Below, one piece after another: positions 1 through 6,018 of a stretch of DNA of 6,309 bases (position 1 is the stretch's first letter; the number at the start of each line of letters is the position of its first letter). Both the position numbers and the translations under genes were made by a program. Location of the stretch: contig PWLT01000199.1 in assembly GCA_003558415.1 (NCBI GenBank), positions 1 to 6,309 of the forward strand, read 5' to 3'. The DNA comes from Hyphomicrobiales bacterium. GTDB lineage: Bacteria > Pseudomonadota > Alphaproteobacteria > Rhodobacterales > Rhodobacteraceae. The notes beneath the pieces are model-generated. The model had not been told where the DNA came from, made no database searches, and saw only the letters and a list, made by a program, of their open reading frames with translations.

Positions 1-42
1 AACCGCCGTCCGCTGCGCTGAGCGCGCCGCCCTTTTCATTCC

Positions 43-555
43 CGCTGTTTCGGTGAGAACCGCGTGCAGGAGGCGCAGGGCAAATGGCCTGCCTGGCAGG
101 CGCGGTATCCGGGCGTCGAGTTGCACCTGCTTGGGCCGTTGCAGACCAACAAGGTGCGCGCCGCGTTCGATCTGTTCGACGCGGTTCATTCGCTGGACCG
201 CCCGCGCCTGGCCAATGCGCTCGCCCGGCTCGCGCAGGAGCGCGGCGCATGCCCCGATCTCTTCGTGCAGGTCAATACCGGCGCCGAGCCGCAGAAGGCC
301 GGCGTGCTGCCCGATGCGGCCGACGGGTTCATCGCGCAGGCGCGTGCGATGGACCTTCCCCTCAAGGGTCTGATGTGCATCCCGCCCATCGAGGACGACC
401 CCACGCCGCATTTCCGGCTCCTGGGCGAGATCGCCGCGCGCAACGGGCTGGAGGGTCTGTCGATGGGGATGAGCGCGGATTTCGAACTGGCCGTGGAGAT
501 GGGTGCCACGCATGTGCGCGTGGGATCGGCCATTTTCGGCGCGCGCGAAGGGTGA
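43..555 (+). CDS. YggS/PROSC-family PLP-homeostasis protein, 5' partial (possible frameshift near the edge)
   Basis: This is the C-terminal three quarters of a YggS/YlmE/PROSC protein, a cytoplasmic pyridoxal-5'-phosphate-binding protein that buffers free PLP and has no known enzymatic activity. Family signatures seen in the frame are FGENRVQEA (codons 49-75), GPLQTNKV, VQVNTGAEPQKAG, GLMCIPP and LSMGMSADFELAVEMGATHV just before the stop at 553-555. The PLP-binding lysine of the family (in an SKT-type motif) lies upstream and is not in the window. The frame can be followed upstream only to about codon 43; an in-frame TGA sits at 19-21. The first usable start codon in frame, GTG at 64, falls inside the conserved GENRVQEA block, so it is not the natural start. 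The gene is therefore cut by the window edge and probably also disrupted, or misread, near positions 27-42. It is convergent with the transpeptidase-like gene, with 31 bases between their stops. Family assignment is secure; intactness is not. Confidence 0.9.
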   Translation, partial: RCFGENRVQEAQGKWPAWQARYPGVELHLLGPLQTNKVRAAFDLFDAVHSLDRPRLANALARLAQERGACPDLFVQVNTGAEPQKAGVLPDAADGFIAQARAMDLPLKGLMCIPPIEDDPTPHFRLLGEIAARNGLEGLSMGMSADFELAVEMGATHVRVGSAIFGAREG

Positions 556-586
556 ACGTATTGCGGTCGGTCGGGTTTCCATCCCG

Positions 587-1090
587 TCAGCCGGGCGTGC
601 GCACCACCAGTCGCGTCTGCGGGGTGAGCCGCGCGACGATCCACAGCAGGTGATCGCGGCGGAAAGCCACGCAGCCCGCCGTGGGTATGCGCGGGCCGCG
701 CCAGACATGCAGGAAGATCGCCGAACCGCGCCCGGGCACCGCGCGCGGCCAGTTCCAGTCGGTCACAAGCACCAGATCGTACAGGGGGTCGCCACGGCGC
801 AGCCGTTCATGCCCGGACGCGAACGGTGCGCGCACCATGTGATTATAGTCCCGATGACGCGGATCATCGGCCCACAGATCGCGTGGCCCGATCGGCATCG
901 CCCACCCGGTGGGAGGGGCCACCCGATCGGGCCGGTAGAGCAGCCCGACGATACAATGCACCCCGACAGGCGTTGCGCCATCGCCCTCGCGCTTGTCGGC
1001 GGTGATTCCCCCGCGCCCGATGGCGCAGGGCAGGTGGCGGCCGCGGAACCGGCAGCCCTGCGCCGTCACCACCAGATCATCGGGCCTCAC
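587..1090 (-). CDS. YkuD-domain L,D-transpeptidase-like protein
   Basis: This 167-residue protein is of the YkuD (L,D-transpeptidase catalytic domain) type. The family includes enzymes that form 3-3 peptidoglycan cross-links or attach proteins to the wall through a catalytic cysteine. Visible motifs are [11 protein letters not shown] (residues 33-43), matching the early K-x-G-x-TP-x-G block, FLHVW with the conserved His at 128, and PTAGCVAF with the probable catalytic Cys at 140. The usual SHGCVR motif is altered to TAGCVA, so the Arg after GCV is absent, as in divergent YkuD relatives. No signal peptide or membrane segment is seen at the N-terminus, which is odd for a periplasmic peptidoglycan enzyme. 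The start is GTG at 1090-1088; it overlaps the ribA stop as GTGA, which suggests translational coupling to ribA. No strong Shine-Dalgarno sequence is present, only a GGGG run upstream. The fold is fairly sure; substrate and location are not. Confidence 0.85.
   Translation of the reverse strand: MRPDDLVVTAQGCRFRGRHLPCAIGRGGITADKREGDGATPVGVHCIVGLLYRPDRVAPPTGWAMPIGPRDLWADDPRHRDYNHMVRAPFASGHERLRRGDPLYDLVLVTDWNWPRAVPGRGSAIFLHVWRGPRIPTAGCVAFRRDHLLWIVARLTPQTRLVVRTPG
885..933. repeat. Nested perfect inverted repeats inside the YkuD-like gene
   Basis: GGCCCGATCGG (885-895) is a perfect 11-base inverted match to CCGATCGGGCC (923-933). Between them, CCCACCCGGTGGG (901-913) is itself a near-palindromic stem. 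Together they could form a cruciform or a stable mRNA hairpin. The segment lies within the coding region, encoding roughly residues 53-69, so it may be only a by-product of GC-rich codon choice. Confidence 0.5.
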
Positions 1091-2178
1091 AGCAGATGCC
1101 CCGATTTCGCGGCCTTGGTGGCCAGATACCCCTCGTTCTGCGCGGTGGCGCCAACCTTGAGCGGCACCCGCTCGACCACGGCGATGCCGTTCGCCTCGAG
1201 CATGCGCACCTTGGCGGGGTTGTTGGTCAGCAACCGCACCGATGCGAATCCCATGCGCTTGAGCAGCCCCGAGCCGATGCGGAAATCGCGCTCATCATCC
1301 TCGAATCCCAGGCGGTGATTGGCCTCGACTGTGTCGAAGCCCTGATCCTGGAGCGAATAGGCGCGCATCTTGTTGGCCAGCCCGATGCCGCGCCCCTCCT
1401 GGTTGAGATAGAGCAGGACGCCCGCGCCCTCGGCCCCCATCTGCGCCAGGGCCGCGCGCAGCTGCGGGCCGCAATCGCATTTCAGGCTGCCCAGAACGTC
1501 GCCGGTGAAGCAGGCCGAATGCAGCCGCGCGAGCACCGGCGCGTCGCGCGGGGGCTGGCCGATCTCGATGGCGTAATGCTCCACCCCGCCATCCTCGGGG
1601 CGGAAGACATGCACGCGCCCGGCCTCCGACGCGGCCATGGGCAGGCGCGCGCTGATCACCGGGTGCAGGGGCGAGGCGCGGTAAAGTTCGGGCTCGGCTG
1701 CGTCGAGATCGATGCGCGTGAGGTTGTGCTCGGCCGAAAGCGCCGCGGGATCGCTCACCTCCAGCACCACCGATGCGGGCAGAAGTTGCGCCGATTTCAC
1801 AAGGGTCAGCGCGGCGCGGTGCATGGCGACCTCACCGCCGCGCTGCGAGCGCAGCGGACCCTTGAGCGGGCGGCGGAGATCGTCGGCCGGGTCGGCCACC
1901 GCGCGGATCCATTGCGGCCCTGCGTCGAGCGGGATGCGGATGCGCGCCAGATCCCCGTCATAGGCGCGTGCCTTGAGCGTCGTGGCGCGATGGGCGGTGA
2001 TCGCGAGGACAAGCTCGCCCCCGAGCAGTCGAAGCTCGGCCAGTCGCGGCGCGTCCAGCACCTCGGCCGCGATGATCACCGCGCCGCGCCCGCGGCTGCC
2101 CAGCACCACCGGCACCCCCATGCGCAGATCGGCGCGGGCGCGGTTAAGGCCTTCGATGGTACTGGGTTGCAGCGGCAT
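1087..2178 (-). CDS. ribA: GTP cyclohydrolase II (RibA) with degenerate RibB-like N-terminal domain
   Basis: RibA catalyses the first committed step of riboflavin synthesis, opening GTP to 2,5-diamino-6-ribosylamino-pyrimidinone 5'-phosphate, with release of formate and pyrophosphate, in the cytoplasm. The protein is 363 residues. The C-terminal half (about 185-363) is a canonical GTP cyclohydrolase II. It has the zinc ligands C223, C234 and C236 in HSACFTGD...KCDCG, then [20 protein letters not shown] (257-276), [21 protein letters not shown] and the C-terminal GHLL. The first ~165 residues align by eye with DHBP synthase (RibB), but its catalytic acidic loop and HTEA motif are gone, so this half should be inactive as a synthase. 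I chose ATG 2178 because family similarity begins there ([11 protein letters not shown]) and because a good promoter maps just upstream; in-frame ATG 2244 and GTG 2262 lie upstream of that promoter's predicted start. The downstream YkuD-like gene overlaps by GTGA. The gene is divergent from the response regulator. Confidence 0.95.
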   Translation of the reverse strand: MPLQPSTIEGLNRARADLRMGVPVVLGSRGRGAVIIAAEVLDAPRLAELRLLGGELVLAITAHRATTLKARAYDGDLARIRIPLDAGPQWIRAVADPADDLRRPLKGPLRSQRGGEVAMHRAALTLVKSAQLLPASVVLEVSDPAALSAEHNLTRIDLDAAEPELYRASPLHPVISARLPMAASEAGRVHVFRPEDGGVEHYAIEIGQPPRDAPVLARLHSACFTGDVLGSLKCDCGPQLRAALAQMGAEGAGVLLYLNQEGRGIGLANKMRAYSLQDQGFDTVEANHRLGFEDDERDFRIGSGLLKRMGFASVRLLTNNPAKVRMLEANGIAVVERVPLKVGATAQNEGYLATKAAKSGHLL

Positions 2179-2212
2179 GGTGCGGGGTTCCGGTCGGGCA
2201 ATGGCAGCGCCA

Positions 2213-2241
2213 GATGTAGCGACAGAGCGCCCAGAGTGAAA
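2213..2241 (-). promoter_or_regulatory. Predicted sigma70-type promoter for ribA
   Basis: On the minus strand a TTTCAC -35 element (2241-2236) is followed by a 17-base spacer and a TACATC -10 element (2218-2213). This puts transcription start near 2206, about 28 bases ahead of the chosen ribA ATG at 2178. The placement supports the shorter ribA reading. It is a prediction from consensus matching only. Confidence 0.45.
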
Positions 2242-2285
2242 CATTTCCCGCCGATTCGACACGTCGGCGTGAGCGGAATGTTACA
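2237..2285. promoter_or_regulatory. Operator-like imperfect inverted repeat between ribA and the response regulator
   Basis: TGAAACATTTCCCG (2237-2250) is mirrored by CGGAATGTTACA (2274-2285), whose reverse complement is TGTAACATTCCG. The outer nine bases agree at eight positions. The left half-site overlaps the predicted ribA -35 element and the right half-site overlaps the predicted -10 element of the response-regulator gene. This geometry would suit a DNA-binding regulator acting on both promoters; the adjacent OmpR-type protein is one candidate, by inference only. Confidence 0.4.
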
Positions 2286-2287
2286 AT
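2279..2287 (+). promoter_or_regulatory. Predicted extended -10 promoter of the response-regulator gene
   Basis: TGTTACAAT matches the extended -10 pattern TGn-TAnAAT exactly, which would start transcription near 2294 and leave a leader of about 50 bases. No convincing -35 element lies 16-18 bases upstream, consistent with an extended -10 promoter. The adjoining ACAATTGT (2283-2290) is a perfect palindrome. This is the only AT-rich patch in the intergenic region. Confidence 0.45.
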
Positions 2288-2344
2288 TGTTGGAGATCCC
2301 GCTCCCCGGACGCATCTCGGTTCGGACAAAGGAGGGATAACCAC

Positions 2345-3031
2345 ATGTCGAAACTCAAGCGCATTCTTCTGGTCGATGATGACGCGGATCTGCGCGAGGC
2401 GCTCTCCGAGCAGCTCGTGATGACCGAGGATTTCGACGTGTTCGAGGCCGCCGACGGCGCCGAGACGATGGAGAAGATCAAGGCCGGCCCCTATGATCTG
2501 GCCATCCTCGACGTGGGCCTGCCCGACACGGACGGGCGCGAGCTGTGCCGGCGCATGCGCAAGCAGGGTGTCAAGTGCCCCATCGTGATGCTGACCGGCC
2601 ACGATTCGGATGCTGACACGATCCTCGGCCTCGACGCGGGCGCGAATGACTACATCACCAAACCGTTCAAGTTCCCGGTGCTGCTGGCACGCATCCGCGC
2701 GCAGCTGCGCCAGCACGAGCAGTCGGAGGATGCGATCTTCCAGCTTGGCCCCTATACCTTCAAGCCGTCGATGAAGATGCTCTACGACGAGAAGGACCGC
2801 AAGATCCGGCTCACCGAGAAGGAAACCAACATCCTCAAGTTCCTCTACCGCGCGCCCGAGGGCGTGGTGCCGCGCGATGTGCTGCTGCACGAGGTCTGGG
2901 GCTACAATGCCGGCGTGACCACGCACACGCTGGAGACCCATATCTACCGGCTGCGCCAGAAGATCGAGCCCGACCCGAGCCAGGCGCGCATTCTGGTGAC
3001 CGAATCCGGCGGCTATCGTCTTGTGAGCTGA
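2345..3031 (+). CDS. OmpR/PhoB-family response regulator transcription factor (CenR-like)
   Basis: This is a 228-residue two-component response regulator: a receiver domain (about 5-120) joined to an OmpR-type winged helix DNA-binding domain (about 131-228). The receiver carries the acidic pocket D11/D12, phosphoacceptor D56 in AILDVGLPD, switch T84 in MLTGHD, and Y103 and K106 in NDYITKPF. The output domain shows LTEKETNILKFLYRA, a DVLLHEVWGYN turn, and a recognition helix around THTLETHIYRLRQKI (194-208), ending GGYRLV. The overall wording resembles alphaproteobacterial CenR, an envelope-homeostasis regulator that is essential where studied; this is recognition from memory, so no symbol is given. 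The start is supported by a near-perfect AAAGGAGG Shine-Dalgarno sequence (2328-2335) nine bases before the ATG. No histidine kinase is adjacent, so it is an orphan locus here. It is divergent from ribA and ends in a strong terminator. Confidence 0.95.
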   Translation: MSKLKRILLVDDDADLREALSEQLVMTEDFDVFEAADGAETMEKIKAGPYDLAILDVGLPDTDGRELCRRMRKQGVKCPIVMLTGHDSDADTILGLDAGANDYITKPFKFPVLLARIRAQLRQHEQSEDAIFQLGPYTFKPSMKMLYDEKDRKIRLTEKETNILKFLYRAPEGVVPRDVLLHEVWGYNAGVTTHTLETHIYRLRQKIEPDPSQARILVTESGGYRLVS

Positions 3032-3075
3032 AGTCGGCCCACGCGGGCGCAGCGGGCTGTCGAGCGCACCCCTTT

Positions 3076-3105
3076 CGGCCCGGCCCCGCGCCGGGCCGTT
3101 TCGTT
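3076..3105 (+). terminator. Rho-independent terminator after the response-regulator gene
   Basis: A nine-base-pair GC stem, CGGCCCGGC (3076-3084) with GCCGGGCCG (3090-3098), closes a five-base loop and is followed by TTTCGTT. It sits 45 bases past the response-regulator stop and ahead of xthA, so the regulator is probably a single-gene transcript. Confidence 0.8.
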
Positions 3106-3189
3106 GTGATCTGCGCGGACGGTACGTGCACATCTTGCATCCCGCCCCGGTTTCGTGCTTTGCCCCGCCCGGCAAAGACGGAGACGCCC

Positions 3190-3978
3190 ATGCCCTTCAC
3201 CATCGCTACCTGGAACATCAACTCCATCCGGCTGCGCGCCGATCTTGTCACGCGGTTCCTGCGCGAACAGACCCCCGACATCCTGTGCCTTCAGGAATGC
3301 AAGAGCCCGGTGGACAAGATCCCCGCCGATGTCTTCGCCGCCGCGGGCTATGGCCACATGGTCGCACGCGGGCAGAAGGGCTATAACGGCGTGGCGATCC
3401 TGTCGCGCCTGCCGCTGGAGGATGCCGGGCATATCGACTGGTGCGGGCGCGGCGATGCGCGCCATGTCGCGGCACGGCTGGAAAACGGCGTGTTGATTCA
3501 CAATTTCTACATCCCCGCGGGCGGCGACATCCCCGACGTGGAGGCGAACGAGAAATTCGCCCACAAGCTCGATTTCCTATCGGAGATGCGCGCAACCTTC
3601 CGCACTGAGCGGCCCGAGCGCGCGATTCTGGTGGGCGATCTCAACATCGCCCCGCGCGAGGACGATGTGTGGAGCCACAAGCAGTTGCTCAAGGTCGTCA
3701 GCCACACGCCGGTGGAGGTCGATCACCTCGGCACCGCGCAGGAGGCGGGCCGCTGGACCGATGTGACCCGCGCCGACATTCCCGAAGGCCGCCTTTACAG
3801 CTGGTGGTCATATCGGGCGCGCGACTGGGATGCGGCCGACAAGGGCCGGCGGCTCGACCATATCTGGGCGAGCGCCGACATCGCCGCGGCGGCGCATTCC
3901 AGCCGCATCCTGCGCGATGTGCGCGGCTGGGAGCGTCCATCCGACCATGCGCCGGTGCTGGCGGAGTTCGATTTGTAG
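3190..3978 (+). CDS. xthA: Exodeoxyribonuclease III (AP endonuclease, ExoIII/APE1 family)
   Basis: This 262-residue Mg2+-dependent enzyme of base-excision repair cleaves DNA at abasic sites and also has 3'-5' exonuclease and 3'-phosphatase activities in the family. Catalytic landmarks are all present: N9 in WNINSIR, E36 in CLQECKSP, Y107 in NFYIPAGGD, D150 and N152 in VGDLNIAP, D223 in RRLDHIW, and the D252/H253 pair in the terminal PSDHAPV. Length is typical of the family (about 260-270). The start at 3190 was chosen over the upstream in-frame ATG at 3106 because homology begins at MPFTIATWNIN and a GGAG (3180-3183) lies seven bases before it. The gene appears to be monocistronic or nearly so: a terminator precedes it and a structured 233-base gap follows. 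No clear promoter consensus was found in 3106-3189. Confidence 0.95.
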   Translation: MPFTIATWNINSIRLRADLVTRFLREQTPDILCLQECKSPVDKIPADVFAAAGYGHMVARGQKGYNGVAILSRLPLEDAGHIDWCGRGDARHVAARLENGVLIHNFYIPAGGDIPDVEANEKFAHKLDFLSEMRATFRTERPERAILVGDLNIAPREDDVWSHKQLLKVVSHTPVEVDHLGTAQEAGRWTDVTRADIPEGRLYSWWSYRARDWDAADKGRRLDHIWASADIAAAAHSSRILRDVRGWERPSDHAPVLAEFDL

Positions 3979-4017
3979 ACAGCGTTTCGGAAATCCCGAT
4001 TCATTCCGGTCCGAGAT

Positions 4018-4073
4018 GCGACGGGGGCGCGGCCGACCGAGGCGGGCGCGTCCCCGTCGCTGGCGCGACGGGG
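4018..4073 (+). promoter_or_regulatory. Three-armed alternative hairpin region between xthA and the thioredoxin-TPR gene
   Basis: Three segments share one complementary core: GCGACGGGG (4018-4026), CCCCGTCGC (4052-4060) and GCGACGGGG again (4065-4073). The middle arm can pair with the right arm (nine base pairs, TGGC loop). Alternatively it pairs with the left arm in a longer stem, 4018-4031 with 4047-4060, 14 pairs including one G-U. The two folds exclude each other, as in attenuators. No U-tract follows, so it is not a standard intrinsic terminator. It may shape the 3' end of the xthA message, or act on read-through into the next operon. Confidence 0.5.
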
Positions 4074-4148
4074 CCCGAGAATCTGATCGACCGCAATGCT
4101 CTCCAAACCCTCGCGGGAACGACACGGCCGCGATTGCCGCCTTTCCCC

Positions 4149-4177
4149 TTGGCCTCGGCGCTCATGGCGCACATATA
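4149..4177 (+). promoter_or_regulatory. Predicted promoter for the thioredoxin-TPR operon
   Basis: TTGGCC (4149-4154) and CATATA (4172-4177) are spaced by 17 bases, a plausible -35/-10 pair. Transcription would start near 4184, giving a leader of under 30 bases before the ATG at 4212. If this is the main promoter, the three-armed hairpin lies upstream of it and belongs to the xthA transcript. Confidence 0.35.
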
Positions 4178-4211
4178 GGGCCGGACACATATTCGAGCGA
4201 GAGGGCGAACC

Positions 4212-5123
4212 ATGCTGGAACTGGGAGGCGGCGCGGGACAGCCGCAGGCGGCCGGAGATCTGATCACCGAGGGGTCGGAAGCCAACTTCATGGCCGAGGT
4301 CGTGGAGGCCAGCCGCGAGGTGCCGGTGATCGTCGATTTCTGGGCGCCCTGGTGCGGCCCGTGCAAGACGCTGGGGCCGGCACTGGAAGCCGCGGTGAAG
4401 GCGGCGAACGGCAAGGTGCGCATGGTCAAGATCAATGTCGATGAGAATCAGGCCATCGCCCAGCAGCTGCGCATCCAGTCGATCCCGACCGTCTATGCCT
4501 TCTGGCAGGGCCAGCCCGCCGACGGGTTTCAGGGCGCCCTGCCGCAAAGCGAGATCAAGCAATTCGTCGACAAGATCGCGGCTCTGGGCGGCGATGGCGG
4601 CATCGGCGAGGCGGTCGAGGCGGCCGAGCAGATGCTCACCGAGGGCGCCGTGGTGGACGCGGCCCAGACCTTTGCCGCGATCCTGGGGCAGGAGCCGGAG
4701 AACGCCGCCGCCCATGGCGGGCTGGCGCGCGCGCATATCGCGCTGGGTGAGCTCGACAAGGCCGAGGCACTGATCAATGCCGCCCCCGAGGCGGTCGCCA
4801 AAGCGCCCGAGCTGGAGGCGGCGCGCGCCCAGCTCGATCTGGCGCGCCAGGCTGCCGAGGCCGGACCCGTTGACGAGTTGCGCGCGCGCGTTGCCGCCGA
4901 TGCCGACGACCATCAGGCGCGATTCGATCTGGCCAAGGCGCTCTACGCCAACGGGCAGGTCGAGGAGGCCGTCGAGGAGCTTCTGGAGCTCTTCCGCCGC
5001 GATCGCGAGTGGGACGACGGCGCCGCAAAGACGCAGCTTTTCAAGATATTCGATGCCCTCAAGCCGGGCGATCCGATCGCCCAGAAGGGCCGGCGCAGAT
5101 TGAGTTCGATGATATTTGCCTGA
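4212..5123 (+). CDS. cnoX: CnoX-like thioredoxin-TPR protein (chaperedoxin, YbbN family)
   Basis: This 303-residue protein has a thioredoxin domain (about 18-125), a Gly-rich linker (125-131) and a C-terminal TPR/YbbN-type helical region (about 132-300). The thioredoxin part shows VIVDFWAPWCGPCK with C48 and C51, and the cis-proline loop at IQSIPTV (P92). The YbbN/CnoX family acts as a holdase that protects clients from aggregation and over-oxidation and hands them to folding chaperones. In E. coli the CXXC is degenerate and the protein has little redox activity; here CGPC is intact, so a disulfide reductase activity is plausible, as reported for some alphaproteobacterial members. Recognisable helical repeat signatures include ENAAAHGGLARAHIALGELD and the ARFDLAKALYANGQVEEA segment. 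A GAGGG (4201-4205) precedes the ATG. It heads an operon with the Lon-domain gene, 17 bases downstream. Family is confident; client range unknown. Confidence 0.9.
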   Translation: MLELGGGAGQPQAAGDLITEGSEANFMAEVVEASREVPVIVDFWAPWCGPCKTLGPALEAAVKAANGKVRMVKINVDENQAIAQQLRIQSIPTVYAFWQGQPADGFQGALPQSEIKQFVDKIAALGGDGGIGEAVEAAEQMLTEGAVVDAAQTFAAILGQEPENAAAHGGLARAHIALGELDKAEALINAAPEAVAKAPELEAARAQLDLARQAAEAGPVDELRARVAADADDHQARFDLAKALYANGQVEEAVEELLELFRRDREWDDGAAKTQLFKIFDALKPGDPIAQKGRRRLSSMIFA

Positions 5124-5140
5124 GACTGCGGGCGGGCTAG

Positions 5141-5800
5141 ATGCCGTACATGTTCAACCCCGCCGATCTGCCGGACTGCGTTCCCGTCTTTCCTCTGCCG
5201 GGGGCGCTGCTGTTGCCGCGGGCGCGGCTGCCGCTGCACATCTTCGAGCCGCGGTACCTGGCGATGCTCGACGACACGCTCAAGTCGAGCCACCGGCTGA
5301 TCGGCATGATCCAGCCCTGTGCCACCGGCCCCGGCCGGGGCAGCGAGCGGCTCCAGAATATCGGCTGCGCGGGCCGGCTGACCGGCTTTTCCGAGACCGA
5401 GGACGGGCGCTACATGATCACCCTGACCGGGATCTCGCGGTTCCGGGTGGTGGAGGAGGTGGAGGGCTTCACACCCTACCGCAAGGTGCGGGTGGACTGG
5501 TCGGGTTTTGAGCGCGACCTGGGCGGCGTCGAGACCGATAGCGGGTTCGAGCGCGCATCCTTCCTCGCCCTGCTGGAGCGCTACTTCGCGATGAACAATC
5601 TCTCGACCGACTGGGACAGCCTCAAGGAAGCCGAGGAGGAGTTGCTGATCAATTCGCTCTCGATGCTGTGCCCCTTCGAGCCCGAGGAGAAGCAGGCTCT
5701 ACTCGAGGCGCCCTCGCTGCGCACCCGGCGCGAGACGCTGGTCACGCTGATCGAATACGCCATGCGCAGCGGCGGCAATGGCGAGGAGATGATGCAATGA
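5141..5800 (+). CDS. LON peptidase substrate-binding domain protein (stand-alone LonN)
   Basis: This 219-residue protein consists almost entirely of the Lon N-terminal (PUA-like) substrate-binding domain, with no AAA+ ATPase or protease domain. The family hallmark is the [20 protein letters not shown] block followed by EPRYLAML (residues 16-43). A mid-domain GCAGRLTGF and a TGISRFRV strand follow, then a helical C-terminal part (about 145-215) with the conserved [24 protein letters not shown] segment. Its biochemical role is not established; a protein-binding or adaptor role is inferred from the domain. It sits between a CnoX-like chaperedoxin and a Trm112-like gene and overlaps the latter by ATGA, so the three are almost certainly co-transcribed. 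The start is ATG 5141; ATG 5150 is an alternative, and neither has a strong Shine-Dalgarno sequence. Confidence 0.9.
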   Translation: MPYMFNPADLPDCVPVFPLPGALLLPRARLPLHIFEPRYLAMLDDTLKSSHRLIGMIQPCATGPGRGSERLQNIGCAGRLTGFSETEDGRYMITLTGISRFRVVEEVEGFTPYRKVRVDWSGFERDLGGVETDSGFERASFLALLERYFAMNNLSTDWDSLKEAEEELLINSLSMLCPFEPEEKQALLEAPSLRTRRETLVTLIEYAMRSGGNGEEMMQ

Positions 5801-6018
5801 GCCAACCCCCACAGGGTGATCAGCTCGAGCCGGAAGACAGCGCGGCACCGGGTTTCGACCGGCACATGCTCGAGGCGCTGGTCTGCCCGGCGACGCAGGC
5901 GCAACTGACCTATGATGCCGAGCGTCAGGAGCTGATCTCGCGCGCGGCGCATCTGGCCTATCCGATCCGCGGCGGCATTCCGATCATGCTGGTCGATCAG
6001 GCGCGCGAAGTCGACTGA
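5797..6018 (+). CDS. Trm112-family small protein lacking most zinc ligands
   Basis: This 73-residue protein resembles the bacterial Trm112/YcaR family. The core runs from [12 protein letters not shown] (20-31) through [10 protein letters not shown] (39-48) to [14 protein letters not shown] (52-65). Eukaryotic and archaeal Trm112 proteins activate methyltransferases; the bacterial members' role is poorly defined. In YcaR-type proteins the zinc ribbon uses a CPxC pair and a later Cys; here only C30 remains, with T33 and S48 at the corresponding sites, so zinc binding is probably lost. The start is fixed by ATGA overlap with the Lon-domain gene and by AGGAG (5784-5788) eight bases upstream. A charged, Pro-rich 20-residue N-terminal extension precedes the core. 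The stop at 6016-6018 lies only 22 bases from the stop of convergent aroC. Confidence 0.85.
   Translation: MSQPPQGDQLEPEDSAAPGFDRHMLEALVCPATQAQLTYDAERQELISRAAHLAYPIRGGIPIMLVDQAREVD

Noticed and set aside
556..586. Possible bidirectional terminator between the YggS-type and transpeptidase-like genes
   Set aside because: Only a four-base CGGG/CCCG stem can be drawn and there is no T-rich tail, so support is too weak.
2179..2262. Extended N-terminus of RibA from GTG 2262 or ATG 2244
   Set aside because: The extra residues are not family-like, and both starts lie upstream of the predicted ribA transcription start and inside the operator-like repeat.
1096..2340. Long plus-strand open frame (414 codons) antisense to ribA
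   Set aside because: It mirrors ribA, whose zinc and catalytic motifs are unmistakable. The translation is His/Gln/Arg-rich with no family resemblance, typical of a GC-rich shadow frame.
2179..2344. FMN riboswitch upstream of ribA
   Set aside because: The leader from the predicted start to the ATG is only about 28 bases, and the conserved multi-stem RFN pattern was not seen in the region.
2144..3175. Minus-strand open frame (343 codons) antisense to the response regulator
   Set aside because: It covers the regulator, its terminator and the divergent promoter region; no start context or family signal supports it.
3106..3189. N-terminal extension of exodeoxyribonuclease III from ATG 3106
   Set aside because: The added 28 residues are Cys/Pro/Arg-rich without homology and follow directly on the terminator; ATG 3190 has a GGAG and fits the family's N-terminus.
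3795..4913. Long minus-strand open frame (372 codons) across the end of xthA, the gap and the thioredoxin-TPR gene
   Set aside because: It spans two clear plus-strand genes and their intergenic region, and has low-complexity Arg/Gly/Leu composition with no recognisable motif.
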